This document shows, in pieces, positions 8,990 through 20,641 of a stretch of 27,482 bases of DNA. The stretch is taken from positions 1-27,482 of the forward strand of contig LLCB01000515.1 in the NCBI GenBank assembly GCA_001414345.1, in the 5' to 3' direction. The position numbers and the translations under genes were made by a program. A model generated the notes under the pieces. It was given only the letters and a program-made list of their open reading frames with translations. It was not told the origin of the DNA and searched no databases. Positions within the stretch are counted from its first letter, which is position 1. Every line of letters begins with the position of its first letter. The DNA comes from Hymenoscyphus infarciens (taxonomy: Eukaryota > Ascomycota > Leotiomycetes > Helotiales > Helotiaceae).

Positions 8990-10820
8990 GAGGAGTTTAA
9001 GAGTATTAGGAAATCGATCTTCTCGAATAAAACCTAGAACCCTTCTTTAGTCTATATTATTTCGTATAATTCTTAGTCAAGTTTATATAGCTATAATTTT
9101 ACTATTTCTAAAATTCTTATAATTCAAAGATAAATAATATTAATTAAATAGAAGAGTTTATTAAACGCCGGAGTTAAGTTAATAACTTATTACGTTCTAT
9201 TTAGCTTTCGAATATTAAAATATACTTCGCTTAATCTCTCTAAGCCTAAGTAGTTAAGCTTGATTCTCTAGATATTACTTATAAAAAAAAGTAATACTTA
9301 GAAAGATAAACTATAGAAGTCTATGAAATTCAAGTAAGTAGTAGAATTCTATATCTCTTATAAGAAAAGTTCTCTAGAGTTAGTAAATTACTATTTTAAA
9401 TTTCTCTATCTAAACGCTTCTAGGTATTTAGATAAGAAATAATACTCTACTCTATTATAATATAATAAATTAGAATAACTCTACTTATAGAATATAATAG
9501 AAGAGGAAGAATAATTATAAAAGAAGGATTAGAGTAGCTAAGAAAGCTAGAAAGAGAGACTAGAGTATAATAGTCTACTATTCTAAATTACTAGTCTTTA
9601 TAAAACTACTAATATCTATATACTAAGAGTAAGAATTACTAATACTTATATAACTGAATATCTCGAAGATATTAATATCTAATATTTATATATAGAAGAA
9701 TTAAAGTTTAGATATTATATATTTAGCTTTTCAGCTCTTATTATTTAGTCTTAGCTATATTAAATAGAACTTAGTTATTATTATTATTAAACCTTAGTAG
9801 TATCTAATCTCTTATATATAAATACTCTTTTTTAGAATAAGAGAAAGCTAATTTAGTCTTTTCTTCTATATTCGTATCTAGTATCTATATATATTATTCT
9901 AATAAATATACTCTTATATATCTCTTTAATAGTTATATTATTATATAAAAAGACTAAATTCTTCTTTACTAGAGATATTCTACTATAATATCTTACTTAA
10001 GACTTTACTATATCTAATCTAATTTAGACTAGAAGTAGATATAGTTATCTCTTTAGTTATCTTTATACTCTACGTAACTTAGTAGAACGCGGTTCTAACC
10101 TTATATTTCTAGCTCTAACGCGACTAAATATTTAAATCATTATCTTATTCTTTAAACCCTACTAAAGTATATAACGATATAGAAATTTAATAATGATTTA
10201 CCTATATTCTTATATTTAAAAAGCCCTGCTAAAAAAAATAATTATTTAGCGTAAGTTAGCTTATAATATAAGCCTATCTACTTCTACTACTTCTACTACT
10301 ACTTTTATACTCTTTTATTACTTCTTTTTAATTAATATACCTTCTCTTATAAGGCTAATACTACTTCTACTAAAAGAGCTTTAAAAGCTACTAAAAAAGT
10401 CCTTAAAAAGAAGACCTCTTTAGTACGTCTTATAGACGTGTTTCTTAACTAGAAAGAATTCTATAAGATAGAAGTTATTAAGAGAGTAGAAGAGATTAAA
10501 TAAAGAGGAAGAAAGAGGCGTACCTCTACTATATATAGAGTAAGTATAAATAGCTTTAATTTAGATTTTAATATCTTAGCACTTCTAAGCTAGCTTAGTA
10601 GTATTATAGTTTAAAGCTACCTAGATTTTAGTCTAAAACTACTCTAAATAAGAGTAGTTTTAAACCGGACTACTGAACGCGTCTACACGTAGGGTATAAG
10701 GATAACTAAAGAGATAATAACCTTTTAAATAGCTATAATACTAGAGACTTTATAAATAGCTAGTATTAAATATAAGTTTAATATTTATTAAATAACTAGT
10801 AAAATTATATTCTTAATATA
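8990..10820. other. RIP-degraded AT-rich sequence left of the element 1 gag
   Basis: Composition changes sharply within about 60 bases of 8990, and CA and TG become rare. No conserved protein motif was recognised here. The last part should hold the 5' LTR and leader of element 1, because its gag begins near 10820. What lies at 9000-10260 is probably another, older repeat. A strong stem (10634-10645 with 10651-10662, TAAAACTACTCT and its exact complement, loop AAATA) lies just ahead of the gag. Confidence 0.6.
10262..10608 (+). repeat. candidate 5' LTR of element 1 (unconfirmed)
   Basis: It begins TATAATA and ends TATTATA, the RIP-altered form of the TG...CA ends seen in the other LTRs here (TATAATAG...CTATTATA). 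Its inner end is about 210 bases ahead of the gag homology, similar to the LTR-to-gag distance in element 2 (about 220). The partner LTR would lie beyond the window, so this cannot be confirmed. Confidence 0.25.
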
Positions 10821-11790
10821 TTAAAGAGAATAGAATATACTAAGTGTCTTCGAGGTTTCTAATAACTCTCTTTATATAAAGAACACTATATACGATTTAG
10901 ATAGTTAATATTATACTAGTTATTAGAAGACTCTTAAATTACTCTCTTAATCTCTCTTTATAAATATTAATATATTTAAACTAGAAGCGACTCTAAGTCT
11001 CTCTTAGGCTCTATAACTAAGCGTTAAACAAATTATTAGAGATACTAGCTAATCTCTATCTAAAGAGTCTATAACCTATACTTAAATACTAAAGAATAAG
11101 AGATTTTATAATAATAAGAGAAAGAGCCTAGCTTCTTAAACTTAGAAAGATAAAAGAGACTTCTCTAATATAGTTAAGATATAAAGTATAGTTTAAGCTA
11201 TAAAAGCTAAAAACTAAGAAAGTAAGAATAGGATTACTAAGTTAGAGGCTATAATAGAAGATATTTATAGACGTTTATTAGATAATAAATATATTCTAAC
11301 TTCTATCTAATTAAATAACCTTTCTTTCTTACTACTCTTTATATTAGATCTTTTTTAGTTAGAAAACAGTATCTTTAATAACCTTTCTTCTTAATAATAA
11401 TTAGTCTATTAGTAATTTAAAAGCCTTTTAAAGAGAGATTAACTAACTAAGAGTAAAATTATAGAGAAAATTAAACCTTTTAATAATAGTATCTTACTTA
11501 TATATAAGTAATAGAAGATGTTTATATAAGATAGACTTCTAGTAAACGCTAATTATTACTATAAACTTAAAACTTATAAAGCTTTTATTTAAGAGATAAC
11601 TATAAAACTTACTTAGAACTACTTAGAGTCTTAATATAAGTCTAATAGAAGTTAGATAGTATTTAAAGATTATAAAGATATAATTAAACTTCTTAATACT
11701 TACTTCTTAATAGATTATTAAAAGAAGAATACTTAGAACGCTTTTTAAGCTTTTTAAATAAAAGGAAAAGATTATATAAAAGAAACTTTT
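10820..11790 (+). pseudogene. element 1 gag, first part, broken by element 2
   Basis: The plus strand here aligns along its length with the minus strand of about 20420-19430 (the gag of element 2), for example around ATAGAATATACTAAGT near 10831 and AAAACTTACTTAGAACTACT near 11602. It ends at the insertion point of element 2 and resumes at 21122. Translation is full of TAA and TAG where Gln codons would be expected. It would have encoded the capsid-like structural protein that packages the retrotransposon RNA. It is not functional. Confidence 0.75.
11786..11790. repeat. target site duplication CTTTT, left copy
   Basis: CTTTT directly precedes the left LTR of element 2. The same five bases directly follow the right LTR (21117-21121). 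Five bases is the usual duplication length for Ty3/gypsy integrases. Confidence 0.8.
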
Positions 11791-12239
11791 TATAATAGTA
11801 CGAAATATATATAACTATAGAAGAGGTATATAAGAGTACGTTTAGTAGAATAACGTATATAGATACTAGACACTAATATAGAAGAAAATAATAACTATCT
11901 CTCTTCTATACTAAACATAAACGTCTATATATAAGAGATTAGAAGCTACTAAGTTCTAATAATAATAATAACCGAGCTCTGTCTAATATAACTAATACTA
12001 AATAATAAGAGCTAAAAAGCTAAATATATAACCTCTAAACTTTTGAAAAGCTAAATATATAATATCTAAATCTTAATCTCTTCTATATATAAATGTCGAA
12101 TATTAATACCTTTAGTACTTTACTTATATAAGTATTAGTTACTTATAATCTTAGCCTAGAGGTATTAGAGATATTAGTAATACTTAGAGGTATTAGCAGT
12201 TTTACGAATACTAATAATTTAGAATAGTATACTATTATA
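11791..12239 (-). repeat. element 2, 3' LTR (left)
   Basis: 449 bp, starting TATAATAGTA and ending TACTATTATA, a perfect inverted pair presumably altered from TGTAATAGTA...TACTATTACA. It matches 20642-21116 along its length, mostly with C/T and G/A differences in both directions (for example GTACGAAATAT here against GTATAAAATAT there). Confidence 0.88.
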
Positions 12240-12252
12240 TCCTCTCTTCTTT
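12240..12252 (-). other. element 2 polypurine tract
   Basis: TCCTCTCTTCTTT on the plus strand is AAAGAAGAGAGGA on the minus strand, directly ahead of the 3' LTR. This is the position of the plus-strand DNA primer in LTR retrotransposons and fixes the minus orientation of element 2. Confidence 0.65.
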
Positions 12253-12960
12253 AAAAAGACTTGTTCTAAGTCTTTAGTTATTAATTAGTATAGTATTATA
12301 TTAATTAGAGTATTATTTATCTCTTTATTATAAAGAATATAACTTATCTATTATTATAGTATCTAGTAGTCGAGGTGAGGTTAGTAGCTAGTAGTATTAT
12401 TATTTAAGAGCTAATCGCTCTTTATTTACTACTATATACTATGTAATAATAGATATAAACAGAAGAGAGACTAATTATTAGCTATTAAGTAGAGAGCGAT
12501 ACGCTACTATAGAGTTATCGTATTCTTACTATTATCGTATATTATAATAGTAATTATTAAGTAATAAATAATATTATTATTATTCTTACGCTACGTAGAT
12601 CGTAGGCCGAGCTCTAAGAGTAAGTAGTATATCTTCTATTCTAGTTTATATAGCCTTTTAGCTTATTCTTCTTTACCTCTTAAGCTTTCTTATAAGTATA
12701 ATTCTCTTTTTCTTTAGTTCCTACTACTATCTATTTAGAGCTTATCTCTCTAACTTAGTAATATAGTAGAGAGGTATAGTAAGTTAGTATATTTAACCTA
12801 CTAAGGTATATATTAATAGTATAAGAGGTGTATTTACCTCTAGAATTATTAGAGCCGAGGTCTTACCTTCTAGCAAACCTCGGCTTTCTCCTTCTATTCC
12901 TCTTTTTCTTTTACCTCTTTCTTACTCTTCTCTCTCTTTTTAAGTAATTCTAGTACTAGC
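12253..12960. other. element 2 interior and LINE 3' region, no motif resolved
   Basis: RIP-mutated sequence between the polypurine tract and the last recognisable LINE codons. The LINE 3' end must lie here, but no poly-A tail or target duplication could be identified. It includes a 9-bp stem at 12853-12861 and 12877-12885 (AGCCGAGGT / ACCTCGGCT, 15-base loop), which kept its GC pairs and lies about 100 bases beyond the LINE coding end. Confidence 0.5.
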
Positions 12961-15900
12961 TTATACTCTTAGAGTCTCCTTAGCCTAAGTAGCTAAGTAG
13001 TTACTCTTAGTACTAGTTTCCTATCTACTAGTACCTCTCTTAGCTCTTATAAATCCCTAATCCTCTTCTCTAAAGCTCTTATAAGCATATCTCTTTTTTA
13101 TAGAATATTTTAGTAAAATAGGACTAGGTGTCTTATTATCTCTCTACTACCTATATAAATATACTATAATATAACCTAGTTTAGTACTCTTCTTATAAAG
13201 AGAAAGGCGTTTAGTTTTATTACTCTTATTTATACTTAGATAAGTAGTAAGCTCTTTATCTTAGTAAGCCTTTTATAGACCTTTTATAGCTCCTACTTAT
13301 CTAGGTCTACTTTATCTAACGTTTCTATATATTATATTAGGTTCCTCTCTTAAGTCTTTCTTTTTTAAGTTTCTAGGTAGTTCTTCTATTCTATAAACGT
13401 AGTATTATACTTAAATCTTACTTCTTTTACTCTTTACTCCTCTTTCTACTTCTATCTTATTATTTATAAGTATAGTATTATCTTCTCTACCTTTGTTAGT
13501 CTACTTCTTCTTCTTCTCTTTAGCTATATTACTATATATTTATAAGTGTTCTAGATTAGTTCCTCTAGCTTAGACCCTTAGAACTTCCTCTTAAAAGTAG
13601 CTACTTATAGGTTAAGATATAGGTTAATTAGTATATAGTCTACTTTAACGTCTAGGCTTTAAACTAGAGTAGCTTTATATACCTCTATTACTACTTATAA
13701 ATATTCTAATTATTATATAAAGAAGCTTTTTACTATTCTCTTTATATTCTCTCCTTTTAGTATAGTATAGTACTATACTAACGCTCTATATACTATTATA
13801 CTCCTTATTACTACTATATATATCTACCTTACTTAGTAGTAGTCTACTTCTTATATCTTTCTAGTAAGTCTTATAAGTATAAAGGTCTATATTATAAGCT
13901 TCTTCTAAACTCTTTCTTAGTATACCTTCTAGTTTAGTTTTTTATTAAGCTCTACTCTTAGAAACCTTATATACTTAACTAGTATAAGTCTTATCTCTTT
14001 AAACTAGACTATCTCTTTTTATAATACTCTTATTCTTATAAAGTGTATAAGTATTATCTTTTCTAAGCTAAAAGCTATCTCTTATATATTTACTTACTTA
14101 TTATATACTCTCTAAACTATCTTAAGTATTCTATAGTTTACTACTATACTTTTTAATATTATAAGTAGATTTATATTAGCTATAAAGCCTATTATAATAA
14201 GCTTATTAATTCTTACTAAGTCTTTATATAGTATTAAGATAAAGAGGATAAATAATATTAGTAATAGTACTAATTCTTATAAAATACCTTATTTAAGGTC
14301 TCTTTTATTTATTAATTATCTATTAAAGAATAGTATAGCTCTTTATCTAAAGAGGAAGCTCTTTATCTATATTACTACCTATTATAAAACCTTCTTCTTC
14401 TTTAATATATAAAGTAGCTATATATAGTCTACTTAGTTAAAGGCTTTTACTATATCTAGTTAGGCTAGAGATATATAGCTCTTATTTTCTTATATTATAT
14501 ATATACTCTTTATTACTATTCTAATTACTAGCTTTATATTTTAATACTTTTAGTTATCTATCTATAGTCTTAGTAGTATTACTATTTCCTTTATAAGCTA
14601 TATAAGCTTTTATACTATTACTTTTTTAAGAATCTTATCTATAGTTAAGAGTAGTGCTATTAGCTAGTAGGCTTCTACTTTACTCTACTCTTTAGTTATT
14701 TTGTCTAGTTTTCTTAGTACTACTACCTTTATATAGTAGAAGTAGAATAAGAAGTACTATAAATAGAAGCTTACTTCTACTATTATAGTAAGTACTTTAT
14801 AAAGTAGTTTATTATAAGCTTTTAAAAAGCTATTTACTAGTATATTAAATCTTAGCGCTTTCTATAGTACTAATCTTATAGCTATCTTAATATACTTCTT
14901 AGTTATATATTAGTTTACTAAGTACCTTTTTAAGAAGCTTTTAGTATTCTAGTCCTTATTAGAAACGCTTAAGTAGTTAGCTATTAACTCTAGAAAGAAC
15001 TTTTTTATAAAGATATAAGCTTTCTTTTAATAAGTCTTATCTTTTATTTTATTAAGTAATATAAGTATTAGTAGTACTAGTACTTCTAGTCTTATATATC
15101 TTTTAAGATATATTTACTTTTTAAGTATTTAGAGTTTCCTTTTATTCTTTACTACTTTTATTAGTATCCTTTTCTAGCTCTTTATCTTTATCTTTCTACT
15201 TACTATTTAGAGTTCTTAAAAAGCGTTATTAAGCTATTATCTTAAACTCTTTATTTAGTACTCTTTCTAAGTTCCTTTATATCTCCTTATCTTCTTTAAT
15301 ACTTCTTTAATTTCTATATTCTACTAAGGTTATACTCTTTCTTTATCTAGCTTTTAGAGTAGTATTAAAGCCTTTACTATCTTTTAAAGGTCTTCTATAA
15401 GTCTTTATACTACTCTCTTAAGTTCTTATATATTTTAGATTATAAATGTTTCTAAATAAGAGGCTTTTACTTTAACTAGGATCTTATTTATTAGTTTCTA
15501 GTTAGATCTAGGTATTTATAATACCTTTCTCTCTTCTTCTACTTTTATTATAAAGAGTTAAGCTATATAGTTTAATCTTAGTAGGTCTAGAGACCTTTAC
15601 TAGGTTACTATATTCTTAGTAGAGAAGGTAAGGTTAATTATAGAGTTATAAGAGCTCTCTCTTCTCTATATAGCTTTATTATAAGATATATCTCTTTCTA
15701 GTACTTATAGTATAACGAGTTTAAGAATAAGGTCTACGTTCTTATTATATCTCTTATATATATTTTATAAAGAGTAGTAAGTATTTAGGTTATTTATTAT
15801 AAGTACTCTTCTTAGTCTTACTTACTAGAGTATATTATTAATTAGTATTTACTCTATTTATAGGTTATAGACTAAGTAGACTATTATCTTATCTACTCTC

Positions 15901-16170
15901 TCTCTTATTATTATACTTACCTAGTTCTTATTTATAATATATATCTAGCTTACTTTTAAGTATCTTTTATATATAAAGAGTACTACTACTCTATCTAACT
16001 AGATTATATTATATCTTAAGCTTAAGAAGTAGCTAAAGAAGTCTCTTATACTATTCTATACTAGTTCTTAGATTACTAATATACTATATTCCTTCTTATA
16101 ATTTAAAGCTATATTAAGAGCTTCTAGTATCTTTTTTATATTCTAGTATAATACTATTATACTTATAGTA
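12960..16170 (-). pseudogene. LINE (non-LTR retrotransposon) ORF2: endonuclease and reverse transcriptase
   Basis: Read on the minus strand, domains appear in LINE order. An AP-endonuclease-like part starts near 16165 (I-L-V-I-Q-E near 16070, as in the L-A-I-Q-E motif). The decayed G-D-F-N-x-H-H motif, now N-N-L-N-T-Y-Y, is near 15770-15800. The reverse transcriptase spans about 14550-13950, with L-D-I-V-K-A-F-N near 14450, the catalytic region now G-F-I-A-N-I-N-L-L (14189-14163), and L-I-H-F-I-R near 14040. A C-terminal part with L-N-A-F-L-F-I-R-R-V (near 13215) and R-H-L-V-L-F-Y matches the end domain of fungal LINEs of the Tad1/I type. Stops replace Gln and Arg codons throughout, so it is dead. 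It would have nicked DNA and copied its RNA at the target. ORF1 probably lay at about 16200-17700 but is not recognisable. Confidence 0.8.
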
Positions 16171-17935
16171 GTTTTATAAGTAGAGTTTAGGTTACTTCTA
16201 TTTCTTCTCTAGTTAAATCTCTTATTATACTAAGAGAGCTCTTTAGCCTCTCTAAGAACTAGATTAGGTTACTACTATTTATATATTCTACTTTATTTAT
16301 ATCTATTAGCCTTTTTAGTAGAGATCTCTATCTCTATCTCTTTTTTAAGCTTTATAAGCCTTCTTTCTAGTTAAAGGTAAATAGATAAAATGTCTCTACT
16401 TTACTCTCTTTTAAGAGTCTTTATAAGTTTATAAACATAGTTATCTTATTAAGATATTGTTCTCTTATCTACTTATAGTATTACTTTTCTATATAGTACT
16501 TCTTTATAAATACTAGGTATTCTCTTTTATAATTCTTATACTTTACTAGATGTTTTTTTAAGTCCTTTTTACTAGAGTACTCTTTCTTACTCTCTTTATA
16601 CCTCTTATATATATATTAGGTATATCTTTTATCTTATTTATAAAAGTGTATTATATACTCCTACTTTTAGTACTTATAGTACCTTTATACTACTACTTTT
16701 AAGATATATCTTATATATAAGAAGTATTATACCTTCTATAGTATCTCTTTTATATATAGCCTCTTTACTTCTTCTATTATTACTACTTTAAGAATATAGT
16801 TCTTTTAAGCTAGTCTCTTTTATTTCTAATACTCTTTATATCTATTTCCTTATTATATAATCTTTAGTATTCTTATACTAAAGGCTTAAGAGATACTCTA
16901 TAATATACTCTTCTTTCTATTCTTAAGTATATTTACTAGAGCTCTTTTTATAAGTATTATAAGCGTTCTTACTACTACTACTATTCCTTATTTAAATACT
17001 TTCTTTACTTAGCTATTATCTTATATATATCCTACTTACTTCTCTTTCTTAAACCTTATAATAATATCCTTACTCTAGAGCTTTTAAGCTACTATTACTC
17101 TTACTCTATATCTATTTATATTTATAGCTCTAATTACCTCTTTTAGTAATAGCTTATCCTTCCTTTTATCTATCTCTATTACTTAGACTATAATCTCTCT
17201 AGTATATTTAGCTAGTATTATATATTCCCTTTATAGTATAGTTACTACCTCTCTCTATAGTCTCTTAGTTCTAGCTCTCTCTACCTATATTAGACTACGC
17301 TTCTTTATTCCTCTTATTCTCTTAACTATAATAGTAAGCTCCTCTTATAAGATTCTATATATAATTATATTATCCTCTTCTTTCCTAGTTCTCTTATACT
17401 TAAGTACTTTTCTTATTACTTTAATAATTACTTTAATACTCTTCTTCTTTATTACTAAGTTAAGTATTATTTAGATTAGACTCTTCTCTATTACGTCTAT
17501 ATAGTCTAATACTCTCTTCTATCCTCTTATACTTTACTCTTCTTAGTTTATTATACTATCTTTGTTAGTTACTAGTACTCTAGAAAGAGGAATAGAGGCT
17601 CTTTATAAGCCTCTCTTTTTTCTACTATTACTACTACTATAATTATTTAGTTTAATTATAAGGTGCTTTAGTCTCTTTCTAGACTATTTAATAGTTGTCT
17701 AAACGTATTTTAAGGCTTTTAAAGTTACTTTATTAATTCTAAAAAAGTTTTTTTTATTAAATAGTAATAAATAATAATTATAAAGTAATAGCTATTATTA
17801 TAAGTAGTATATTAGTAGGTGACTTTTCTCTAATTCTAACTTCTCTTCTTCTTTTCTTTTTATCTAAATAATATAAATAATAAGAATACCTTCTAATTAG
17901 ATATATCTTTATAGTCTAACTTATCTTCTAGAATA
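16171..17935 (-). other. LINE 5' part, presumed ORF1 region
   Basis: Purine-rich on the minus strand and strongly RIP-mutated. By position it should hold the first ORF and leader of the LINE whose endonuclease begins near 16165. No zinc knuckle or other motif could be read, and the 5' end of the LINE was not located. It may lie near the TA-rich stretch at 17936. Confidence 0.4.
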
Positions 17936-17967
17936 TATATATATATTATATATATATATATATATAA
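17936..17967. repeat. (TA)n microsatellite
   Basis: An almost pure TA tract with one TT interruption, in the region where the LINE 5' end is expected. TA tracts are frequent products of RIP and slippage. It may mark a junction, but nothing proves it. Confidence 0.7.
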
Positions 17968-18800
17968 AAGTAAGTTTTTCTCTTCTTAATTAGACCTGAT
18001 TTAGAGCTAATCTAATATAGTAAAATACTTCTCTCGTGTTCTTCTAGTACGCTTTTAGCTACTTACCGAGTCTACTATATTTAGTGTCTTTAAGTAAAAT
18101 CTTAGAATAGAGATTACGTATATACTTTTAAGAAGCTAAAGTTAAAGAAGTATAGGTATTATATTAAGTAGAATACTATAAATATTCTAGTAAGTTTAAT
18201 TCTAAATATATACTAAATCCGTTTTAACTTAGATAGCTATTATAGTTTATTAGAAAGGAGTTTAGTAAGCTTTAGCTTAAGAAGGAGAAGAAGGAGATTA
18301 AGAGAGCTACTAAGGCCTTAGATAAGGTGTTAGTTATTACTAGTATAAAGATACTAAAGAATAGTTTAGAGATATAGTTTACTCTCTTAGAGAAGACTTA
18401 GGCTCTTTATACTAAGGTTACTATAAATACCTCTTATTTATTAGAGAGGTTTTAGTTACTAATATTTAATAGTCCTTATACTATACTATAGAGAGTAGAA
18501 CCTCTATTTAAACCTAGGTTTAGGTTCTCTTTAAAGCCTATCTAAAGAGTTTATAAGCGTTCTCTCTAAAGCTAGTTATAAGAGGTCGCCGAGGTAAGAA
18601 GCGCTCTTATAAGAAGGCGGTAGTAGAGGAAGAGCTAATTTAGGCTTCTTACGCTTAGAAGAGTAGAGAGAAGAATAATAAGTTAGAGGAAGGAGAGAAG
18701 GCGTAGGTCTTATTTTAGTAGTAACTCGGTCTTAGTTCTTTACTTTATTAACTTTAAATATTCCTACTAGTTAGTGTTTTATCTTAGGTTTTTATTATAA
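17968..18800 (+). other. unassigned RIP-mutated segment with a plus-strand frame
   Basis: Less heavily mutated than its neighbours and with more G. From about 18248 to 18560 a plus-strand frame is broken only by TAG or TAA at scattered positions. It reads as a charged, Lys- and Glu-rich stretch that could be a coiled coil (around K-K-E-K-K-E-I-K-R-A), then a Pro-, Lys- and Arg-rich part. It could belong to a DNA transposon or to the lost interior of element 2. No family is recognised. Confidence 0.3.
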
Positions 18801-18809
18801 GTTTCTTAT

Positions 18810-20430
18810 TAAGAGTAACTAGATTATATTTACATAAGCCTAGGAAGGTATTTTTACCTAAGCCTTTTCGTTTTCCTTTTAACTCGAGTTAGAGTTAGAG
18901 TACTCTTTAGTTTCTTATTCTTTCTTAGATTAATTATCTATCTTATTAATACTAGGTAGATTAGAATAGTTAGGCTTAATATACTTAGGTTTCTTATAAT
19001 TAAAACACTTTATACTAGTAGAGAATTAGTCTATAAACGAAGTCTTTAATCTTTTACTAGTAGAAGAGAGCCTAAGAGTTTAAGAAGTCTTTTAAAAGGT
19101 AGAATAAAGTCTACGTAAGAGTAGTAAGGGTTTTATAGCTAAACCAGATAAGGATTAGTTAGTATTAGGCTTTTAATATAAAGAGCTTATTACTACTAGT
19201 TTTCCTACACTTATTATACTAGTTATATATAACTTAGTATTTTAGTACTATTCCTTATCTATAAATAAAAGATCTCTTATTATCTTATTAAAATTAGTAT
19301 TCTAGTATCTCTTACTATTAACTAATTAGTTTCTAAGCTAAGAGGTAAGCTTCTTCTATATATAGTAGAAATTATCTTATTCTAATACCTCTCTAAGTAT
19401 TACTATACTTAAAAAGCGACTTTTAAATTCTATAAAACTTTCTCTTATATAACTCTTCTATTCTATCTAAAGAGACTAAAAGGCGTTCTAGGTATCCTTC
19501 TTCTTATAACTAGTTAAATAGTAAGTATTAAGAAGTTTAATTATTTCTTTATAATCTTTAAATATCGTCTTATTTATATTAGACTTATATTAGAGCTCTA
19601 AGTAGTTCTAAGTAAGTTTTATTATTATCTCTTAAATAAGAGCTTTATAAGTTAAAAGCGTCTAATAATAGTTAGTGTTTATATAAAGTCGATTATATAT
19701 TAATATTCTCTATTACTTATATATAGATAAAGTGCTATTATCTAAAAGTTTAATTTTCTTTATAATCTTGCTTTTAATAGGTTAAAAGGCTTTTAGAGTA
19801 TTTTTAGATTATAGACGTAGAGTAGGTTATTATAAGAAAGGAATATTAGAAGTAGGGTTTCGTACTTAATAACAGTGTAAAGAGATAGAAGAAGGTGTTT
19901 ATATTAGTTAGATAGGACTTAGACTTTAGTTATTATTTAGTAGTTATTAACTAATTTACTATACTAAGTCTAATAATTAGGCGATCTAGTTATCTTACTC
20001 TAAAATTCTCTCTTCTTTTTCTTAATTCTTAGCCTTTATAGCTTAGATTATACTCTATATCTCGTCTATATTAGAGAAGTCTTATTAATCTCTCTAGCTT
20101 CTAGGTATTAGGCCTTTGCTTTTATTATTTTTAAGCTTCTTAGTATTCTTAGGAGTATAGTACTAAGTTAGAGACCTTTCTATAGAAGCTTAACTTTGTT
20201 CTCTAAAGAGAGGCTCTACGCTTAGAAGTAGAGCTTAGAAGAGACCTAGAGTCGCTCTAGATTCTAATATATTAAATATTAATTTAGAGAGAGAGAGAGT
20301 AAAGGAGTTAATTTAGAAGTCTTCTAGATAACTTTAGTATATTAACTATCTAAATCAAGTATAGTAGTCTTTATACTTAGAGAGTTATTAGGATTCTTAA
20401 GAATACTTAGTATATTCTAATCTCTTAATA
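18810..20430 (-). pseudogene. element 2 gag, RIP-mutated but colinear with element 1 gag
   Basis: The minus strand aligns with the two halves of element 1 gag (10820-11790 joined to 21122-21750) up to AGGTAAAAAT near 18850. Near the C-terminal end (19007-18966) a CCHC zinc knuckle can be traced: C-F-N-Y-K-K-P-K-Y-I-K-P-N-Y, in which the first Cys survives and the other Cys and His positions now read Tyr, as TGT-to-TAT and CAT-to-TAT changes give. This is the nucleic-acid-binding part of a retrotransposon gag. Stop codons run throughout, so no protein is made. It is the only coding part of element 2 recognised. Because it is unbroken at about 19417-19445, it serves as the empty-site reference for the element 2 insertion. 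Confidence 0.8.
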
Positions 20431-20641
20431 TATCTATAACACGATTTTCACTAGCTATCTATATAGATACTAAACCCTAGTGTTACTAGCTATCTAGGTA
20501 GTCTCTAATTACTCGGCTATATAAAGATATCGTTATAATATTCTAAATCTAGGCTAAGTCGACTTTAAAACAAAGAGTAATAATAAGCTCGAAGGAGATA
20601 TTATTAAGGCTATTACTAGCGAAGAAGAGTTATTATTTTTA
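20431..20641 (-). other. element 2 leader between 5' LTR and gag
   Basis: About 210 bases between the right LTR and the first gag homology. A primer binding site should start at 20641 reading left, but RIP has changed the bases and no tRNA match is recognisable. Confidence 0.4.

Noticed and set aside
12541..12576. TATTATTATT-rich stretch as a microsatellite or origin
   Set aside because: Irregular and typical of RIP-mutated DNA; nothing points to an origin.
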